Positions 44,397-55,671 of a DNA stretch of 64,000 nt are shown here, piece by piece. The notes under the pieces were generated by a model, which searched no databases, was not told the origin of the DNA, and saw only the letters and a program-made list of their open reading frames with translations. Location: NCBI GenBank assembly GCA_027559495.1, contig JAMXSV010000016.1:434001-498000 (forward strand). The letters are read 5' to 3'. Source of the DNA: Aurifilum marmelostoma (taxonomy: Eukaryota; Ascomycota; Sordariomycetes; Diaporthales; Cryphonectriaceae). The stretch's first letter is position 1. Each line of letters opens with the position of its first letter. The position numbers and the translations under genes are program-made.

Positions 44397-44984
44397 CTAC
44401 CATTCCTTCTTGGCGAACTGAGCAGCCTTGTCAATCAGTTTGTCGCCAAAGCTCTCCTTCTGTCCGCCATATCCAGACGACGAAGACTCATTGTCATACC
44501 CGCCGCGGGCGGAATACTCGTTGCCGGTGTCTAGTTTAAATAGATACCCCCGTCAGCACACACGCGTTCTCTGCTTTCAAATCCAGTATATAAAACAGAG
44601 GTAGGTATTCGTAATAGCCCTCTTGGGGGGGGGGTGGCACAAGCAATCCTTACCTGCACTGGACTCGAACCTGCTCTCCGCCCCGCCGGCGCCAAAGTTC
44701 TCGTTGGCCACGGACATGCCGGGCATACGCCTCTCCTGCTGGCCCACGCCGGAGGAGAAGGACTCGCTGCCGAAGCCGGATGACTGATTGCCGGTGAAGG
44801 CATCGTCCTCGCGCTCGCGGCGGGATGAGGACGAGCTGTTGCTGTTGAATCCCTCGTTGTTCATGCCTCTTCCTGAGGAGAAGTCATTGTTGTCCTGGTA
44901 CATGCCGCTGTTCATGCGGCTGTTACCCTCCTGGGAGTAGGATGAGGTGTTGTCGTTGTTGTACTGGTTGCTGTAAGAGTCCAT
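44397..44984 (-). CDS. Small Asn/Ser/Gly-rich protein, 154 aa, unrecognised
   Basis: Exon 1 is 44984-44654, the intron is 44653-44531 (123 nt, GTAAGG...CTAG), and exon 2 is 44530-44397; phase 1. The splice replaces a frame that would end in a meaningless tail with DTGNEYSARGGYDNESS and a clean stop. The protein is almost entirely Asn, Ser, Gly, Gln, Tyr and Glu, so it is likely disordered. Only the last 20 residues (FGDKLIDKAAQFAKKEW) look like an amphipathic helix. No cysteine, signal peptide or membrane segment is present. Its composition resembles stress-related hydrophilic proteins of fungi, but I do not recognise it and claim no function. It converges on TAM41. Confidence 0.75.
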
Positions 44985-47900
44985 CTTGTTTGAAAACGTA
45001 TGCGGTTCTTCGCAAGGAACTGAGTGGACTAGGAGAGGCTTGATGAAGGGTCGAGTCTAATATAGGACCGGGAGATCTGTTGGAAAAACGAAAGCACTTC
45101 TGATGATGGCTATGTTGCTACAATCATCAATATTGAACGAAGCAAAGAACTCAAGGGTTCTTATACTTGCTGCACATTCATAATTCCTATGCCCTCGATG
45201 ACTTCATCTTCGAGACCTGATGCTATATTCCTGTACAAAAATCGCCCCCCTCGTATTCTCACTCACGATCCTGAGAGGACGAGCTCTCCTGACCTCATAG
45301 TGCTTCCCTGCCTTGTTGACCCCGGCGCAGAGATAAGCCAGGTCTGGAAGTCCTCCAGAGCAGCTCACTCACAGCAAACTACTTCCACCTCCCGGTTTTC
45401 CTTGCTTGCTCGAGCGCCAAGTCTATTGCACCAGACACCCGGTCCCCTCCCTTCCCCGGCCCAACAGGGGAGATTACCAAGTTTCGATGTTCGTGTTGCC
45501 AACCATACCACAAAGACCTGGCTCGTGAAGACACCCGGTCTAAAGGACGATCAGTTGTACAGAACCCCAGAAATCAAGGTGATGTCTCCGTGAGGAAGGA
45601 CGTCGAAAAGCGGAATGAGGCCGGTCAGACTGGCTGGTTGGCAGGGGTGGGCTGCAGGATGACGAAAGGGGGGGGGGGGGGGTGTTGGCCCCTAGCAGAC
45701 CGGGAAGGGACCTTTTTTGGTTTGCTTGCCAGGGGTTCTTTCTGCGGTATCACTTATGCTCTAGAACTGTAAGAATTTCCCCGCATTCCTTTCTGCGGCT
45801 GAGCATATTACGTGTGGCGTCTGAACGTCGAGTCTTTCAGAACCTCGGATTAATTAAAAAAAAAAAAAAAAAACGTAACACAGAAGAGGGGCAAAGTGTG
45901 TGGCAAGCCATACGAACCTCTGAAGAAGAAAACAACTCCTTGAAGGCGGCGATAGCCTCAACGGGCCCGCCATAGGTCCAATCTCATTCCCACAGACTCA
46001 CAAACCCCAGCGCACCTCAACCATCGTCTGCACATCTAGGTGGTATCATACATAGGTGGCGTCAGTAGTGATCTTTTTGAGTGAGACCTGCCCAATCCTT
46101 CCATAGATCTGCGTTAGATAACGACACCAGAACGTAGCGAAATGGCCCGTCCCGCGATATAATCTAGCGCCGGGTAGCTGTGCGGCCAGCACATCGCAGG
46201 GAAGGATGAAATCTCTTTTGTGGGAGAGCTAAGACTGCCCAGTGGTAGCCGTGCGGGCAAAAGATGATTCTCGACACCACCATCAGGAGTGTGGTGATGA
46301 TCTTGTTGGAGATACTAATGACTTCCCCAGCGAATCCTGGCAGTTTGGTCATCTGTGGCTCCTCAAGATTCATTGCTACCACGCAGCGGAGATCCGTGGC
46401 AATTACGCTCGTTCAGCACTTCATCTACTTGCGAACACAGCCTGTCTCCCATGATCTATCAAGGCGTGGATCAACTGCTAGTCGTTCACCTCGTAGATTG
46501 TTCAAATCCCGAGAAGCCAATACATCTTTAGCTCACTCTGGCCATCCCCAAGCGTCTACCCCGCGGCCTCGATGGGCAGGCAGACCGAGTACACGATGAG
46601 CAGTCCGGTGAAGCCACTCATGTCATGAAGCGTCACCAAGGAGGATCATGGAGCTGGCATTTGTAAGGGAGGCAAGCATCCTATCTCTTCCAGCTGGCTA
46701 AGAGCTGTCAGTCTGAGGCTACGGTTCACCGAAATCGCTCATGTGCATAGGCGCGGGCGCTTTTCTGTGCAGACGTGTCTCAGCATCTGATTAACACCCT
46801 TATGTCCTTCCATTATACCCACCAAATAGGAGTCTCCGTGGGGATCAAGTGATCCGTACAGGCATCGAGACTCACTGGTTCATTGCATATCAGACCTGCA
46901 CCTGTGTCCAATGAGGGCAAAGAGGATATGATCAAAGATCAATTTCTGAATAAATGCATGCCTGCCTACGGCAAGGGAGCCAGTACGTGGCTTCAGCTGT
47001 GCGCCTCCGTTTAATCCAGGCTAAGAGCCATGGTGCGAGACGGGGGGTTAGCCAAGACTGACCCAAGGGAGAGACCTCACACCTGGTCGTTGCTTGTTGG
47101 CGCCTTGACAGGGAAAAGGGAAGGACGGACATACAGTTTACCTGATGTCCAGTGAGAGCCTTCGCAATCCTGTCGTGTAAGTTTGGGCATCAATGGACAC
47201 AACCTTTTGATAGCGCCTGATGTGGCAGGGAACCTCGGGAGCGTCCGTCCAACGGCGGCCATCCTCATATCTGTGGCAAGAACCAATAGTCGTCTTCCAC
47301 GAGCTGAAACACATCGAATGCCGGCACCAGCTCTCGTGCCCCTTCGAGTGTATCCGAGGGAGGCCGGCGGCCTGGGCGTTATGAAGTGCGTCGTGCATGG
47401 GCCAGGGAGATCCGACAGCTTGCACAAGCGCCTCAGACATGGACAATCAACGATCGCCGGTTGGTCCCCTGCTACAGGCATGACTCCTTGAAAAGAACAC
47501 CAATGATCAGAGGATCGAATGTTCAGGAATATTGTGGCGTGTGACGCGAACTTTTGGTCCCTGTGTATCGTTGCGACCTCGCCCATCACGCTGGGATTCT
47601 CATTTCATGAAACAGAAGCATTCCAAGAGAGGGGGTGACGGCGATGGGCATCTGCTGAGGCGAGTTATGGATATGTTGTGGCTTTTTCTTAGACAATCCT
47701 ATGGACCCAAGGCTAACTTATTCTCAGAACGTATATGTCCGGAACAAAGCCTTTTGACAAGAGGTGAAACCCAAAATAAAGTCCTGTCAGTAAGGGCGCC
47801 TGCATGGACCACGGACCACCAATGTTGGGTGACAACCCTAGGTCCCACAAAGTATGCAAGGCTCTTAAAAGGTTTGCTGCACTGTGGCTGAACGACGGCG

Positions 47901-48882
47901 GAGGAACTTGACAACATGTCACCATTAGGCGAGCTAGGACGGCTCATATTCAGATTGCTAATATCCCATGAGAAGGAGGTCAGGACATGTTGTGCAATGA
48001 GTTTATACCGTATGCTGGTAGGATCACCCAGAATCGGCAAATGTCCTGCAATCAGCGTTCATCCTAGTGACTGGACTGGATCTGCACAAGCTGGTGAGCC
48101 TGAGCCGAGTTGCGACGATGCGGCGAAACATGAAGCTGCGGGTGGTAACACAGCAGCAGGCACACAGGTACGGCCAAGTCATGCAAGGTTGCACACCTTT
48201 CAGACATCTCGTGATGCTCTGGATTGATCTGCATGGGGAACGCGCCTGCATGGAAGGCAGGCCTGCAGACAAGGCGCACCTGCTTCGAGGCCACCATTCC
48301 TGCCTGCCCGAATCCCGTCTTCGATCGACAGCCTTGTTAGGTCTTGCCGTCATTGAGATATGTCATAAGGAGATAACTACATTGTTGGGTCGGAGGGGGA
48401 AGGGGCGAGACGGAGGCATTGCCCCGGTCCCGCCTTCTTCCTTCCTGCGCGATTCCTCGTAGATGCGTGTGCGTGTACCTCTGTACTTTATTGCCTTTTC
48501 TCGGAGAATATGTATCTGGCAACCATTCGCACCTTACCCATGCACATATTTGTAGGTACCTCCTTCCCCCTGAGACAGAATGCCATGACATGACCAGTGA
48601 CCACTTCCCTTCCTTGAGCTGTGCAGACTCGACCCCTCACAGAAAATTCTCTTCTAACTCTTCCATCCTCTGATTCTTACAAGTCCTCCTCTCACCCACA
48701 AATATCCATCCTCTTCTCAATCTTGCTTGTACTTGACAGGATCAACGATCCAACACGTTCATCAGCACATACACTGTCTTGCCTTCATCTGTTCTTCCAA
48801 CCCCTCTGAGACAGTCCACTTGGTCCTTCTGGACCTTGCAAAACAACCCAGTCTACTGTCACTATCCATCATCACTTCCACG
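44985..48882. other. Gene-poor stretch, 3.9 kb
   Basis: No gene could be supported here. It contains a G15 run at 45668-45682 and an A18 run at 45856-45873, and scattered open frames of up to 170 codons (for example 47077-47589) with no recognisable domain and heavy overlap on the opposite strand. The last few hundred bases are the pyrimidine-rich promoter and leader of the aquaporin gene. I saw no transposase, reverse transcriptase or terminal repeats. Confidence 0.4.
45668..45682 (+). repeat. G15 homopolymer
   Basis: A run of 15 G in the gene-poor stretch, followed about 175 bp later by an A18 run (45856-45873). The lengths of both runs should be treated as approximate. Confidence 0.8.
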
Positions 48883-50116
48883 ATGCCCCCTCGAGCTCCC
48901 TGGCAGAGACGTGGCGACGACAATGCCGACTCCAGTGGTGGAGAGGCTCTCGTCTCCCAGTCGGGTCATCGTGCCCGGTCTCCCATGAAGGCTCACATCG
49001 CTGCCACCGTCAGCGAGTTCATTGGGACCTTCCTGTTCCTCTTCGTGCGTAGACGACTCCGCCCTTTCTCCCCTGCGTTTCTCCCAAAGCAAGAAGAGAA
49101 TACTTGTCATATTCGAACCACTATTACTTTGCTGACCCATCGATTTGACAGTTTGCCCTGGGTGGCACCCATGTGGTCAATACCGCCGCGAGCCCGGACT
49201 GGGCCACCTCCACCAACCAGGATGCTGCCAAGCTCCTTTACATCTCTCTCTGCTTCGGTATCTCTCTTGCTGTCAACGTCTGGTGAGCTTCATCCCGATC
49301 AAGCCCAAAAATAAAAATCTTGAGGCTGGAGACAGTCCAAATCTCGATGCTGACTCATATTGTCATCTTCCTTTCAGGGCCTTCTTCCGCATCGAAGGCG
49401 GAATGTTCAATCCTGCTGTGGCTATCGCTATGTTTGCCACTGGCGGCATCGACGTTGTTCGTCTCGCCCTCGTGGTTGTTGCGCAGCTTGCCGGTAGCAT
49501 CGCCGCCTCTGGCCTTGTAGTCGGTCTCCTTCCTGGAGGTACCGTCGCAGCTACAACTACTCTTTCCGGAGGCATCTCGGTTGTCCGCGGATTCTTCCTG
49601 GAGCTGTTTCTCACGGCTGAACTGGTCTTTGTCATCTTCATGCTAGCCATCGAGAAGAATCGTGCCACTGCCGTGGCCCCGATCGGCATCGGTCTGGCTT
49701 TGTTCATTGCGGAGTTGGTGTAAGTAGAATTTATATTCCCCTTCAAGTCGACAGCGGAATACTGAATAGTGTACTCTTCAGGGGAGTCTACTACACTGGC
49801 GGCAGTCTCAATCCTGCCAGATCCTTCGGAGTAAGTCAGATTCTGTTCTTTACTATCCTCTTTGTTACGTAAGCACAACCTCCCTCACGAGATATATCTG
49901 ACGGGCATGATCGTGTAGCCAGCAGCTGTCACCGGAGAATTCCCCGGTTACCATTGGATCTACTGGCTCGGTCCCATCCTCGGCGGTCTTTTGGCAGCTG
50001 GATTGTACAAGATGATCAAGGTTGTGGGGTTCGACCTTATTACTCCTAATATCGATGCGCCAGCTTCGAAGAAATACGAGGCTCACGGCTCCCCGGTGAA
50101 CGGCGAGGATGTCTGA
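48883..50116 (+). CDS. Aquaporin (MIP family), 293 aa
   Basis: There are five exons: 48883-49044, 49152-49282, 49378-49719, 49782-49830 and 49919-50116. The introns are 107, 95, 62 and 88 nt, and the joins are in phases 0, 2, 2 and 0. The protein forms a membrane water channel. The first NPA box is in GGMFNPAVAIAMF and the second in GGSLNPARSFGPA. Six hydrophobic helices are visible, starting with AATVSEFIGTFLFLF. The Arg after the second NPA (NPAR) is the usual selectivity-filter residue. The short loop before the second NPA is that of an orthodox aquaporin (AQY type) rather than a long aquaglyceroporin, but glycerol transport is not excluded. The N- and C-terminal tails are hydrophilic and cytosolic. 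The gene converges on an SDR gene. Confidence 0.93.
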
Positions 50117-50535
50117 GCTCTGCCCGAAGCAGGAAGCTCACAATTTGAGGTCATGTACGCGCCTCGTTGCCGATCCCACGCCACTTCTGCTTATCACCTC
50201 CCAATCTTCCCCCTCTTTTCCTTCTTTTTACTCGTTCTCTCTCTCTCTCTCTCTCTGTTTCTTTTCTTTCTTTCTTTCATGCTTTTCTTGACCACTCCTT
50301 TATTTTTTTTGGGAGGTGCCGCTCTGTCACTATTAGTTGAAGGCAGATGGTCATGGGGCCGGTGTAGAACTCCATTCAAAGTTGATGATTTTCTTTTTTG
50401 CTCAAGTTGATATTTGTCTGTTCCAGGACGGCTGAGAGGAAAACGTCTGACATTTCTATGGACGGCGATTTATTATCATTCATTGACCATACACTTCCTG
50501 AATCACTGTATGCTAGCTTTGGTAGCCATGATGAA
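50117..50535. other. Convergent intergenic region
   Basis: About 420 bp lie between the stop codons of the aquaporin and SDR genes, with a (CT)n run at about 50236-50256. No gene was seen. Confidence 0.45.
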
Positions 50536-51778
50536 TCACAATGGGAAGTTCACAGCCAACTTCTGCACTTTCTTCAGGTCATCAGCTCGGTTGACAGGAT
50601 CGCTGTCAACATTTATGCTCAACTCCTTGATCTCGTCAAACTCGTCTGCCATGGTGTTAATCTCTTCCCTCAAGACATTCCAGGAGACCAAGCCGAGAGG
50701 AACACGAATGGGAATTGCCTTGCCTCGCGAGGAGAGCTTATAGATTGCTTTGGCTACGTTCCCGGGTTTGGAAAAGGTCTTGATGGAATCGGGGTTCTGG
50801 CTATATGCAGCCAGCAATCGAGCCGGAGTATCTGATGCCTGGTACGCAGGGTGAGGCGGCAAATGCAGCATATTCGATCCCATCAACGGCGTGTCAATAC
50901 CGCCAGGCTCCACGATGGTGAAATGAACTGCAGAAACCAAGGTAAGTATAAGGTTGAGTAATCTTGGGTGGGATGTGTTGATGAGATAATGAGAGAGAAA
51001 GATGATGAAGACTCACTATTCCATTCGGGCCGAACCTCGCGATTCACGCTCTCGGTGAAACCCTCGAGAGCAAACTTTGACGCGTTATACCAGGCCAGAC
51101 CAGCGTAACCCATGAATCCACCCATGGTGCTGACCTGAATGACCAACCCTCCCTGGCGCCCTCCGGCGGCAGGCAGCGAGTTAGTATCACGCATGATTCG
51201 CATAGCATGTATGGTCAGCTGAGCGGCGCCCCAAAAATTGACCTCGAGCAGGCGGCGGGCCATGTTATGGGCATCGTTGGCGGCAAAAGAAGGATCACCG
51301 CCCGCGGGGTCCATGCTGCCGAGGGCAAGGGAGGTCTCTGTGTCTCCGGATAGGCCTTGGCCTGCGTTGTTTACTAATAAATGCAAGTGTGTAAGAAGAG
51401 GTGGTGTCATCGATTGTGTGTGCTAGATTAGACTGACTTAATTATGGGGTGGATATCGGGTAAAGTTGGAAAACAAATAATATTTCACTTACCCAGTACA
51501 TCGATCCTCCCAAAGCCCGGGTGAGCGAGCACAGTGTTGAGGGCCGTGGCGATGGAGGCGGGGTCAGACACGTCCAGCTCGACGGTGAGGACCCTCGTGT
51601 TTGTGGCCAGCAGACCTTTCAGGCGGGCTGCGTTGCGGGCGGTGGCGACGAGCCTGTGAGTCGGATGGGCCGCGATGAGTTGGGCGAGGCGGAGGCCTAC
51701 GCCTGAGGAGCAGCCGGTGATGAGCCAGACCGCGTCGGCGGGGAGGTGGTAAATGGGCTTGGTCTGTGGTGTCTCCAT
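50536..51778 (-). CDS. Short-chain dehydrogenase/reductase, 344 aa
   Basis: There are three exons: 51778-51493, 51373-51017 and 50927-50536; the introns are 119 and 89 nt and both joins are in phase 1. The protein is a classical NAD(P)-dependent SDR with a Rossmann fold. The cofactor motif TGxxxGxG reads ITGCSSGVGLRLA. Splicing restores the NNAG motif (VNNAGQG). The catalytic Ser is in VSTMGG and the Tyr-Lys pair in WYNASKFALEG. The stretch HFTIVEPGGIDT after the second splice is typical of the fungal subgroup. Basic residues after the first strand (ATARN) favour NADP. The substrate is unknown. The gene is not next to a biosynthetic cluster; its neighbours are an aquaporin and a small one-helix protein. 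Confidence 0.93.
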
Positions 51779-53060
51779 TGCGAAATATGAATTGATGAGT
51801 ACTTGTTAAGAGAATAGTACCGTGTAAATAACGAACAGGCAACTAGAGGGAGAATCTTGTTGGGTGATCTGTCATTGTTGGATTCACCTCGGGCTCCCAA
51901 CTGCTTCCTTTTATATCCAATGCCTCTTCCCTTCATCACCCTCCTCTGTTGCAAAACCCCCCTTCCCTGTCTTTCTGATTTGGTGCGCATGTCATACAGA
52001 AAAAGAAAGAACGGACAACCGGAGTCGAGACCCATTCTCCACATGCGCCGTGCATGACGGTGCAGACCCTCAAGTGTCCGCCCGCCCGCCCGCGTGGACT
52101 CTCCAATGAATCGACGTTGTCAGAAAGAATGATCTTGCTGTGTGGGCTTGAGAATGCGATGCAGGACCGCAGTGGGTCCATCCTGAAGACGTCGGCCGCC
52201 GGGCCCGTTGGTCTAGGGCACGAGGCACGCGTGGCCCCGGTCCCTCCCGCTGGGTGCGGCCGCGCGCTCCGCATCTGAAGGGCTGTTATCTCCGGGTCGG
52301 CACCTTCAACACGTTAGCCTGGTCCTTGCTTTATGAGGTCTTTTGGTATGGAGAAGATATGTCGGGAGGGGAGTGGAATGCGCAACGTTGCGAATTTCCC
52401 CATTTTTTTTTGTCGCGTAGTTTGGGTATATATATATATCATTGTTGCCGGAGGTATCACCTCATTTTCTTGGTTTTTTCGTTCTTGTATAATAAGAGAG
52501 ACTAATAAACACTCTCTTCAACCTTTCCTCCTCCTTCTACCGACAAAATGGCGCAGGTGTTGATGTATGCCCAACACAAACAGAAACTTGCTAATCAGGG
52601 TGAACGACTGTATCGCATGATTTTCAGTCGTTTGCGATCCGCAGTCTTTGGACGGGTTCAGTCTTAGGTATGTAATTATGCCTTTGCACTGCCTGCGAAG
52701 ACTTGGCAGATTGTAGAGGCTGTAAGAAGGAAATACTCATCACTTTTGCTGCAGCCGACCAGATGACATACATACATCATCTTCATAAGCCAGCCACTTA
52801 TATGCCTTGTTTCTCAAGACGAAGTGCTTGCGGATGACACGTCGGTAAATTCCGTGTTTGCGTCTCACACCACGGATTAGTCTCGGTATTTGATTTTGGA
52901 ATACGAAAAGAGACACCATGTCATACCACCCCGTTTCATCAGTCAATTTTTCACTCATCTCCTCTCAATTCAAGTCCGCCCAAAATACCGTACTTTGCCT
53001 CCCGCCTCTACCAAGTACCCAAATCAATCTGCGAAATAATCCCATCTATCAACTTTCACC
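51779..53060. promoter_or_regulatory. Divergent intergenic region, 1.3 kb
   Basis: This is upstream of the SDR gene (-) and the small one-helix protein gene (+). It has a short TA repeat near 52428-52440. Several small open frames exist on both strands; none is convincing. Confidence 0.4.
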
Positions 53061-53327
53061 ATGTTTCCTACGGGACCAGTTATGCGGCCGGCGGCCCCGA
53101 GCTCGAACTCCACACAAGGACACCTTCTCAACCGTCGCCGCAACATCATCAGGAAAACGCCTCCAGAGTTGATGCCCCTGTTTGCGATCGTTGGGCTCGC
53201 CCTGACGTTTGGCAGCGGCACAATGCTGCATAAGCTGTGGACGGACGAAGACCATGATATGCGGATCAATCGCCAGGGCAGACTTGAGAGTGAGACTTTG
53301 GTCACTCCCAAAAAAGGGGAGGAATGA
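53061..53327 (+). CDS. Small one-helix protein, possibly MLRQ/NDUFA4-like, 88 aa
   Basis: This is an 88-codon frame with a good start context (ACCATG) after a long open leader. The N-terminal 35 residues are basic (NRRRNIIRK) and lack acids. A single hydrophobic segment follows (PLFAIVGLALTFGSGTMLHKLW), then a charged tail with DEDHDMRINRQGR. The layout of a short basic head, one helix preceded by Pro-Glu-Leu-Met, and a polar tail is that of small mitochondrial inner-membrane proteins such as the MLRQ subunit of the respiratory chain. The family call is by resemblance only. It converges on the GH28 gene. Confidence 0.6.
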   Translation: MFPTGPVMRPAAPSSNSTQGHLLNRRRNIIRKTPPELMPLFAIVGLALTFGSGTMLHKLWTDEDHDMRINRQGRLESETLVTPKKGEE

Positions 53328-53798
53328 GTTTGAGTTTCTCGACATGCTAGCTGCTCACACCCGGACAGTTGAGATGATGGAATGTTGATGGCTCTGGGGA
53401 CGAGCATCAGAATGACTTTGAAGCGACCTCAAGCGAATGCATGGATAGCTATTTACGGAGTCCGTTCGTATATACTGTAATTAGTGTACTCTTCTGCACG
53501 ATAATCTCTCAGGACCTTAATTTTTGAGTGATAACTCAGGTTATGAATTCTCTCGACGAGACTCCGATGCTATATTTGAGCCTCAAAACTCACCAGTCGA
53601 ATTATGCAGAATAATTATCACACAAATGAGCACAAGCGCATCAAAGCCACTCGTCCACGCCATTTTATTCAAGAGAAACATCTCTTTGTAATCCTCCAAT
53701 TCTCCTATAGATACACTTTTGGCACTGCTAAATCTAGGCTCAGAACATCTACGTCGGAATCCTCTGACCCATCAGCCAGGGCACTTGTCCGCAGACCC
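53328..53798. other. Convergent intergenic region
   Basis: About 470 bp of AT-rich 3' flanking sequence lie between two convergent genes. No gene was seen. Confidence 0.4.
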
Positions 53799-55671
53799 TC
53801 ACCTCTTCTTCCCAGCCCAAGGAGTGGGCTCCGGCAGCGTCGCCAGGGCCACGGTGCAAGTATCCGCCAGCGCAGCCACGGCCTCCGCACTCGTCGAGTT
53901 CACGCAAGGGATGCCAATACCCCCGGGAATACTGTTACAGATGACGACCGCATTGTCGGTGCCGTTGCCGCACGGGGAGGTCACGGTGAAATTCTTGAAG
54001 ACGATGTTCTCGCACACGGCGTTGGGGCTGCATGTCAACGAGGCCACGGCCCGTCCGTACTTTCCAGAGGTGTAGCCTGAGAAACTGTCGAAGGTGATGT
54101 TGGTGACGTTGACTTGCGATGGATAGGCGGCACATTCGGTTGCGTTGATCTATTTTTTGTGTAGTGGTGGTTAGCCTCGCTATTCAGCTTGAGTTCCCAT
54201 TCTTATTGCTTGGGATGGTGCTGTTTCTCTGCGTCAGTACAGGTAGAGGAGACTCACGTTAAAGTAACAAGAATCCAGGTACGCAGAATAGTCGTTACGA
54301 GCGTTATAGAAATTCTTAAAGGTCACGTTGTTGATGTAGCCATAACCAACATCGGGACCGGCCCACGACTTGAGGCGGCCTCCGAACTGTCCGTTCAGCA
54401 TCCACACGTTTTCGATGTGGACATTCTCGATGATGTCCAGCTCGCCCGAGTACTGGCCGATCGAGCCCATGGACTGTCCGTGCGTGCCTACAAATTGTGT
54501 AAGGGCTTCATGTCAGTTTTTCCAGCCCACAATGCAGCGAGAATACTGAGCAGGCATACCATTGCAGTACATTGTGTTGACGTAGATCTCAGTTGTGTTT
54601 GACTTGGGACTCTGACCATCGCTCTGTGTCAGAAAGCATAGTTGAACAAATCAGTAGGAGGAAGGCTTACGAAACAGTCATCGCCAATGTTTACCCAGGT
54701 CCTCTCGACGGTGAGGTGATCCAGATTCAATGAGTCGAAGAAGTCGGTGTTGGCAGGGACTACAGAGGCGTTCTTTTAAAGTTCAGTTAGTCTCTTGAGT
54801 TTCAGGTCCAGATAGCACATTGTAATAATCATATCACATCAAAGAAGGGGTGGCTTTGCAATAGCTTCCGGGGCAATGTAGGAGGTGCTAGCTTACGTTG
54901 GACACAGCTGTGACGACAACATCCTTATACTCGAAGCCAGATGCTGTCTCAAACGGTCAGCATAAATTCACTATTTCTTATGACTCAATGTTGGATGATG
55001 GCTTGGATCAAAGACGAAAGTTCCAACTCACAAGTAACGATGAAGTTGTTCCAGCACGGAGAGTCCTTGAAATGAATGCCCTCGATGATCCAGTCCGTCG
55101 CGTTCTGGGCATAGAACAAGATGGGTCTCAGGTAAGTGTTGTCCGAGTCCAGAATCTGGTTTCCAGCAAACTCGTTCCACCAGCGCTGCCCGTTCCCGTT
55201 CAGCACACCCTCGCCGTAGATCTTGACCTTGTTCCCGCCCCATTTCCAGAACATGATGCTGTTCTGGAAAGGGTGGGCGTAGGCCACACTCTGCCAGTAG
55301 CTCGTGTCGTTGGTGAAGAGGATCTCGCCGTCCAGGCGCACCTGGACATCGTCCAGGAAGGTCAGGTCGAGCGGCTGGCCGATGACAAAGGTCTGGTTCG
55401 CAGGGAGATAGAGCGTGCCTCCATGGTTGGCCCGCTCGAGTCCCGCCTTGAAGTCGGCAGAGATGTCGTCCGTGTCATTGGCGCTATGCCGGATGGTGAC
55501 GACGTGTCTATTCGCCCGGTCTGAAAGATGGGAGGGCTGGTACGGGTGCTTCTCTCGGAACTCAACGACTGAGCGAGGTGTACCAGGGGGCAGTGCAGCG
55601 ATGTCTGTGGCTGCTGCTGTGAGCACAAAGAAGGCTGGGAGCAGCGCCTTGGCGACGCTGGGGGGTAACAT
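53799..55671 (-). CDS. Secreted GH28 exo-polygalacturonase, 477 aa
   Basis: There are six exons: 55671-55032, 54943-54897, 54772-54671, 54623-54560, 54487-54258 and 54149-53799. The introns are 88, 124, 47, 72 and 108 nt. The start is the Met of a signal peptide (MLPPSVAKALLPAFFVLTAAA); the frame is open 54 codons further upstream, but that part is untranslated-like. The enzyme cleaves pectin. The GH28 motifs are present only after splicing: NTDFFDS (family NTDG region, with Phe for Gly), GDDCF with the two catalytic aspartates, THGQSMGSIG with the active-site His, and RLKSWAG (family RIK). This set fits the exo-acting branch. Several NxS/T sites suggest N-glycosylation. Four Cys lie in the C-terminal 60 residues. 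Confidence 0.93.

Noticed and set aside
45189..45593. 134-codon plus-strand frame
   Set aside because: Low-complexity Ser/Pro/Thr content and no homology that I recognise; not supportable from sequence alone.
46440..46515. GTTCAAATCC motif considered as a tRNA T-loop
   Set aside because: No matching acceptor stem, D-arm or anticodon arm could be folded around it.
47077..47589. 170-codon minus-strand frame in the gene-poor region
   Set aside because: No recognisable domain, an equally open frame on the other strand, and no splice partners.
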